Positions 60,981 through 64,000 of a stretch of DNA of 64,000 nucleotides are shown one piece after another (within the stretch, counting starts at the first letter, position 1; each line of letters begins with the position of its first letter). The notes beneath the pieces are model-generated. The model had not been told where the DNA came from. It saw only the letters and a list, made by a program, of their open reading frames with translations, and searched no databases. The DNA is taken from the NCBI RefSeq assembly GCF_042662125.1, contig NZ_JBHSXL010000003.1, positions 248,001 to 312,000 on the forward strand, given 5' to 3'. The translations under genes and the position numbers were made by a program. This DNA comes from Halopenitus salinus. Its GTDB lineage: Archaea; Halobacteriota; Halobacteria; Halobacteriales; Haloferacaceae.

Positions 60981-61086
60981 GTCCCCGGCGGGACGCGACG
61001 GCTCGGGATCGATCCCCGAGGAATTCCGTCGGATGCGAGGCCACGAGAAACCCTTTTCCCCGCAGAGCGGTGAGTGATCGGTATCC

Positions 61087-61722
61087 ATGAGCGACCACGA
61101 CGATGACGGGCCCGACGAGGAGCCGAGTGGCGGACCGGACGAGAGAGCGGGAACGGATGAGGGAATAGGAACGGACGAGACGACGGCGGACGGTCCCCGC
61201 GAGGGGATCAGAAAGACCCGCGAGAAGCTCGGCGAGGAGGCTGACAAGGCGGTTCGAGAGTTCGACGAGGGCGTCGTCGACCTGTTGTCGTGGCTACTGG
61301 AGACGGAGACGCGCGCGCGTATCTACGTCTACCTGCGCGAGAACTCCCACAGCACGAGCGAGGAGATCGCCGACGGTACCGGCCTCTATCCGAGCACGGT
61401 CCGCGAGGCGCTCGCGGAGCTTCACGAGGAGGGGACCGTCGAGCGCGGGAAACGCCAGAGCGACGGCGCGGGCAACAACCCCTACGAGTACGAGGCGATC
61501 GCGCCGAGCGAGCTGGTCCGCGGCGTCGTCGGACAGGTCCAATCGGAGCTGAACACGGTGTTCAACCTCGACGAGCGGCTGGGCGGCGGACCGGGAGCCG
61601 ACGCGGGGTCGACCTCCGAGCCGGTCCAGATATCCGTCGAGAGCGCCGATTCGGAGGACTCCGACGACGAGAGCGTGAGCGTCGGAGACGGGACGGACGA
61701 GACGGACGAGACGGACGAGTAG
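61087..61722 (+). CDS. winged-helix transcriptional regulator with acidic tails
   Basis: This 211-residue protein has an acidic N-terminal segment (about 45 residues) and a central winged helix: LLSWLLETETRARIYVYLRE, NSHSTSEEIADGTGLYPSTV and REALAELHEEGTVERGKRQS. The C-terminus is acidic and low-complexity (DGTDETDETDE). The ETRARIYVYLRENSHST pattern is that of haloarchaeal ArsR/MarR-like regulators. No effector domain is seen. Its targets are unknown, and the CoaD gene downstream has its own promoter. Confidence 0.85.
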   Translation: MSDHDDDGPDEEPSGGPDERAGTDEGIGTDETTADGPREGIRKTREKLGEEADKAVREFDEGVVDLLSWLLETETRARIYVYLRENSHSTSEEIADGTGLYPSTVREALAELHEEGTVERGKRQSDGAGNNPYEYEAIAPSELVRGVVGQVQSELNTVFNLDERLGGGPGADAGSTSEPVQISVESADSEDSDDESVSVGDGTDETDETDE

Positions 61723-61784
61723 ACGAGACGGACGACGAACGAGGCGGACGAGTAGACGAACTCCGGCGCGGTCGGTTCGCGACC

Positions 61785-61790
61785 TTTTAA
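61785..61790 (+). promoter_or_regulatory. TATA-like box of coaD
   Basis: TTTTAA lies 24 nt upstream of the coaD ATG, at leaderless spacing. Confidence 0.4.
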
Positions 61791-61814
61791 GGTTCGCCCC
61801 CACGAGTGGCGGAT

Positions 61815-62309
61815 ATGGACGTCGCGTTAGGTGGCACCTTCGATCCGATCCACGACGGCCACCGCAAGCTGTTCGAGCGCGCCTTCGAGCTCGGGGACGT
61901 CACGGTCGGGTTGACCTCCGACGAGCTCGCCCCGCGAACCCGACACGTCGAGCGGTACGTCCGGGACTACGAGGAACGGAAACGGGACCTGGAGTCGGAA
62001 CTGGAGCCGCTGGCGGCCGAACACGGTCGGGAGTTCGAGGTTCGAGAACTCACGGAGCCGACGGGCATCGCCACCGAGCCGCAGTTCGACGCGCTCGTGG
62101 TCTCCCCGGAGACGAAGGACGGCGGCGAGCGCATCAACGAGATCCGCCGCGAGCGCGGCCACGACCCCCTCGAGGTCGTGGTCGTCGACCACGTCCCGGC
62201 AGAGGACGGCGAGTGGATCTCCTCGACGCGGATCGTCCGCGGCGAGATCGACGAACACGGCAACCTCACCCCCGACCGCGAGGGCCGTGAGGCCACCCGG
62301 CCGCGATGA
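61815..62309 (+). CDS. coaD: phosphopantetheine adenylyltransferase CoaD (archaeal type)
   Basis: This 164-residue nucleotidyltransferase has VALGGTFDPIHDGHRKLFER with the HxGH motif (HDGH), VTVGLTSDELAPRTRHVERY and the ISSTRI motif (EWISSTRIVRGEID). It transfers AMP from ATP to phosphopantetheine, the fourth step of CoA synthesis. The start is at the ATG right before the conserved strand. The stop overlaps the following membrane protein gene by 4 nt (ATGA). Confidence 0.94.
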   Translation: MDVALGGTFDPIHDGHRKLFERAFELGDVTVGLTSDELAPRTRHVERYVRDYEERKRDLESELEPLAAEHGREFEVRELTEPTGIATEPQFDALVVSPETKDGGERINEIRRERGHDPLEVVVVDHVPAEDGEWISSTRIVRGEIDEHGNLTPDREGREATRPR

Positions 62310-62746
62310 CGGCGACCGGGTCGATTCGACGGCTCGCGATCGGCAGCGAGTCGCTCGAACGTCCCGTGTGGTGGGGCGTCGTCGGCGCGTTGATCGTCGG
62401 CTACGGTGCGGTCCCGATCGTGGGCGGCGGATTCGCGACCCCGCGGACCTACGTGCTGGCGATCGGCGTCCTCTCGGCGCTGGCCGCGATCGCACGTGGA
62501 GTCACAGCGGGCGGATTCCTGGCGTGCGTGGCGCTCGCGTTTGGCCCGCTCGGGGGCGCGCTGGTGGGAGTGAACGAGTGCGCGCCGGGACCGCAATCGG
62601 ACGTTCTGGGCAGGGCGGTCCCGGTCGAGGCTCTCGGCGGGTCGATCCCGGCATCCATCGGAGTCGCGCTCGCTGCCGCGCTCGCGATCGGCGTCGCCGC
62701 GGTTCTTCTCGGCGAGTTGGGTCGGCTCCTTCGCGGCGATCGGTGA
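62306..62746 (+). CDS. small membrane protein coupled to coaD
   Basis: This 146-residue hydrophobic protein has four likely membrane segments (WWGVVGALIVGYGAVPIVGG; TYVLAIGVLSALAAIARGV; FLACVALAFGPLGGALVGV; SIGVALAAALAIGVAAVLLG). No known family was recognised. It is translationally coupled to coaD, so it is certainly expressed with it, but no function in CoA synthesis is evident. Its end converges on the mini-TFB gene, with 18 nt between. Confidence 0.75.
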   Translation: MTATGSIRRLAIGSESLERPVWWGVVGALIVGYGAVPIVGGGFATPRTYVLAIGVLSALAAIARGVTAGGFLACVALAFGPLGGALVGVNECAPGPQSDVLGRAVPVEALGGSIPASIGVALAAALAIGVAAVLLGELGRLLRGDR

Positions 62747-62764
62747 GTTCGCACGGCGTCGCCC

Positions 62765-63073
62765 TCACCAGGTCGGCGGTCGGAACCCGGCCTCGTCCAT
62801 GACCGACTTCCAGTGGTTGTGGACGCTGAGTCGGGTGACGTCCATGGCGTCGGCGACGGCGGACTGGGACCGCTCGTCGCCCCGGATGAGCGCGGCGGCA
62901 TAGAGGCTCGCGGCGGCGATCGTCCGCTTCGAGCGGTCTGACTCCGGGACGTTCGAGAGGAACAGGTCCGCGGCCGTGGTCGCGACCGAATCGCCGAGAT
63001 CCAGGCGGTCGCAGGCCGTCTCGATCCGGTCGATCCAGGTCTCGTTCGCGACCCGATCGCTCGCCCGGTACAT
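62765..63073 (-). CDS. short TFB-like protein: single cyclin-like repeat
   Basis: This 102-residue protein consists of one cyclin-fold repeat of the TFIIB/TFB core. RIETACDRLDLGDSVATTAA is followed by SDRSKRTIAAASLYAAALIR and QSAVADAMDVTRLSVHNHWK, the helix-turn-helix that contacts the BRE in full TFBs. The N-terminal zinc ribbon and the other cyclin repeat are absent. Full haloarchaeal TFBs have about 320 residues. The start is fixed by a TATA box (63095-63102) at leaderless spacing, so it is a genuine short gene rather than a fragment. It may act as a regulator that competes for TBP or BRE sites. Confidence 0.85.
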   Translation of the reverse strand: MYRASDRVANETWIDRIETACDRLDLGDSVATTAADLFLSNVPESDRSKRTIAAASLYAAALIRGDERSQSAVADAMDVTRLSVHNHWKSVMDEAGFRPPTW

Positions 63074-63094
63074 GGTTCCCGTATGCCGCGGACG

Positions 63095-63102
63095 TATATA
63101 AA
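63095..63102 (-). promoter_or_regulatory. TATA box of the mini-TFB gene
   Basis: On the minus strand TTTATATA lies 21 nt before the ATG at 63073. Confidence 0.6.
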
Positions 63103-63231
63103 CGATCGTCGACGAGCGTGCGGAAGGTCGACCGGCGAAGGGTGGGGTGGCGGCCGTCGAAGGAGTGATCGTCCGGCGATCGCGAACCGGTCCGACAGGT
63201 TCTTTGGCGACCTTCGAGTACGTCCGCCCGC

Positions 63232-63315
63232 GCGTGGGTAGCCAAGCACGGAAACGGCGTAGCGCTTAGGACGCTATCCCGTAGGGGTCCGCCGGTTCAA
63301 ATCCGGTCCCACGCA
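63232..63315 (+). tRNA. tRNA-Leu (anticodon UAG)
   Basis: The 84 nt fold as a class II tRNA. The acceptor stem GCGTGGG/CCCACGC is perfect. The D arm closes with GCC/GGC, and the anticodon stem TAGCG/CGCTA holds the loop CTTAGGA with anticodon TAG at 63267-63269. The variable arm has a CCC/GGG stem, and the T arm GCCGG-TTCAAAT-CCGGT follows. The discriminator base is A and CCA is not encoded. The long variable arm and discriminator A agree with leucine. No intron is present. The last 22 nt recur downstream. Confidence 0.93.
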
Positions 63316-63580
63316 CTGAGCGAACGAAGTGAGCGAGGGAGTCGGACCGGATTTGAGCCCAGAGGACGAGCAAAGCGAGTCCTCGCGGTTCAAATCCGGT
63401 CCCACGCTCCTGCTGCTCGCGGCGATGCTCGCAGCAACTGACTGTTGAGGATCTGAACCCGACGAGTCGCAACAGCCGAGCGGAGCGAGGCTGACCGTCT
63501 CGGCTCGGTTCAAATCCGGTCCCACGATCGATCGAATCCGGTCCCACGCTCCTGCTGCTCGCGCCGATACTCGCAGCAGG
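63316..63580. repeat. array of partial copies of the tRNA-Leu 3' end
   Basis: The 22-nt tRNA end starting CGGTTCAAATCCGGTCCC (63293-63314) recurs at 63386-63407 (identical), at 63506-63526 (21 nt) and as a shorter piece at 63535-63549. An inverted copy (63344-63359) pairs with the first repeat to form a hairpin. A second repeat of about 32 nt, starting GCTCCTGCTGCTCGCG, follows two of the copies (63406-63437 and 63548-63580) with a few mismatches. Such copies are expected from repeated insertion at, or decay of, tRNA attachment sites. No integrase gene is present in the window. Short open frames here (with GTGFEP or VGPDLNR strings) are translations of the repeats and not genes. Confidence 0.85.
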
Positions 63581-63635
63581 TGGTTGCGAAGTACTTTCGC
63601 CCCATCGCGAGCGTGAACCATCACCGACCGCCGGA

Positions 63636-64000
63636 TCAGTCCTCGCCGCGGGCGGCCTCGAAGGCGGCGAGAGCCGTCTCGCGGCGCTCGGAATGGTCGA
63701 CGATCGGCGCGGGGTACTCCGGGGCGACCTCCCGTCTTCGATCGTCGTCGAGCTCGTGCCATTCGTGGACCAGATCGGGGTCGACGCCCCGGAGTTCGGG
63801 GACGTACTCCGCGATGTACTCGGCGTCGGGATCGTAGCGTTCGCCCTGGGTCATCGGGTTGAAGATGCGGAAGTAGGGCTGTGCGTCGGTGCCCGTCGAG
63901 GCGGCCCACTGCCAGCCGCCGACGTCGTTCGCGGTGTCGTGGTCACACAGCCGCTCGCGGAAGTGGGCGTACCCCTCGCGCCAGTCGACGAGGAGGTCCT
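63636..64000 (-). CDS. deoxyribodipyrimidine photolyase / cryptochrome, C-terminal part
   Basis: The frame is open from the window edge to the TGA at 63636-63638, so about 120 C-terminal residues are seen. ANDVGGWQWASTGTDAQPYF is followed by RIFNPMTQGERYDPDAEYIA. The N-D-x-x-W-QW and FNP-x-x-Q-x-x-x-DP motifs are the FAD-binding signature of class I photolyases. The enzyme repairs UV-induced pyrimidine dimers with light. The N-terminal antenna domain lies beyond the window. The gene ends about 55 nt from the tRNA repeat array. Confidence 0.93.
   Translation of the reverse strand, partial: DLLVDWREGYAHFRERLCDHDTANDVGGWQWAASTGTDAQPYFRIFNPMTQGERYDPDAEYIAEYVPELRGVDPDLVHEWHELDDDRRREVAPEYPAPIVDHSERRETALAAFEAARGED

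Noticed and set aside
63316..63580. CRISPR array in the repeat region after the tRNA
   Set aside because: Only three to four unequal copies, irregular spacing (93, 120 and about 20-30 nt), and the repeat is plainly tRNA sequence; no cas genes.
63266..63909. Short proteins with GTGFEP or VGPDLNR strings near the tRNA
   Set aside because: They are translations of the repeated tRNA-Leu 3' end in two frames. The longest overlaps the photolyase gene.

Overview
The window is chromosomal DNA from a haloarchaeon. The background is GC-rich, the predicted proteins are very acidic, many genes look leaderless (a TATA box 20-25 nt before the ATG), and archaeal markers are present: AglB, Nop5/fibrillarin, a TFB-like factor, archaeal CoaD and haloarchaeal GshA. 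The gene content and the aglB-aglG pairing suggest Halorubrum or a close relative. The genus is an inference; no rRNA is present.

Layout. 1-3.6 kb: end of a zinc alcohol dehydrogenase, a UspA protein and a two-gene L-lactate utilisation unit (LutC plus a LutA/LutB fusion). 3.7-6.7 kb (-): thiamine-pyrimidine salvage operon, with two different TenA proteins and a sodium/solute symporter. 6.8-15.9 kb: sugar-acid catabolism locus, with a DUF1537 kinase, PdxA2-type dehydrogenase, LarA-like protein, GntP permease, class II aldolase, FGGY kinase and 2-hydroxyacid dehydrogenase. 16-19.8 kb (-): multi-PAS histidine kinase, JAMM protease, rhodanese and FkbM methyltransferase. 19.9-26.6 kb: housekeeping genes (sugar-nucleotidyltransferase, AroC, MenE-like ligase, UspA, bactofilin-like protein, phosphoglycolate phosphatase, HEWD protein).

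26.7-46.1 kb is an N-glycosylation locus. AglB is followed by a DUF368 membrane protein, with AglG divergent. Next come glycosyltransferases, an AglQ-like protein, alkaline-phosphatase-superfamily hydrolases, a flippase, a PP-loop (PAPS reductase/CysD-like) protein and a UDP-glucose dehydrogenase. The middle (about 32.3-39.3 kb) is clearly AT-richer and holds two decayed insertion sequences and two truncated hydrolase genes, so it looks like an exchanged glycan cassette.

46.2-64 kb: membrane-anchored winged-helix regulator, cysteine desulfurase fused to a SufU/IscU scaffold, an acyl-CoA/thioesterase/dehydrogenase/cyclase group beside a NitT/TauT-type ABC importer, BFN nuclease, thioesterase, DUF123 protein, ACR3-type transporter, Nop5-fibrillarin pair, GshA, HTH regulator, CoaD, a mini-TFB, tRNA-Leu(UAG) followed by repeated copies of its own 3' end, and the C-terminal end of a photolyase. 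No rRNA, CRISPR array or replication origin was seen.

The most interesting points are the DUF368-AglB pairing (possible dolichyl-phosphate recycling), the tRNA-Leu 3'-end repeat array, a C-terminal LRDLGY-type tail shared by unrelated glycan-locus enzymes, the sugar-acid locus, and the IS-flanked, oppositely oriented hydrolase remnants.
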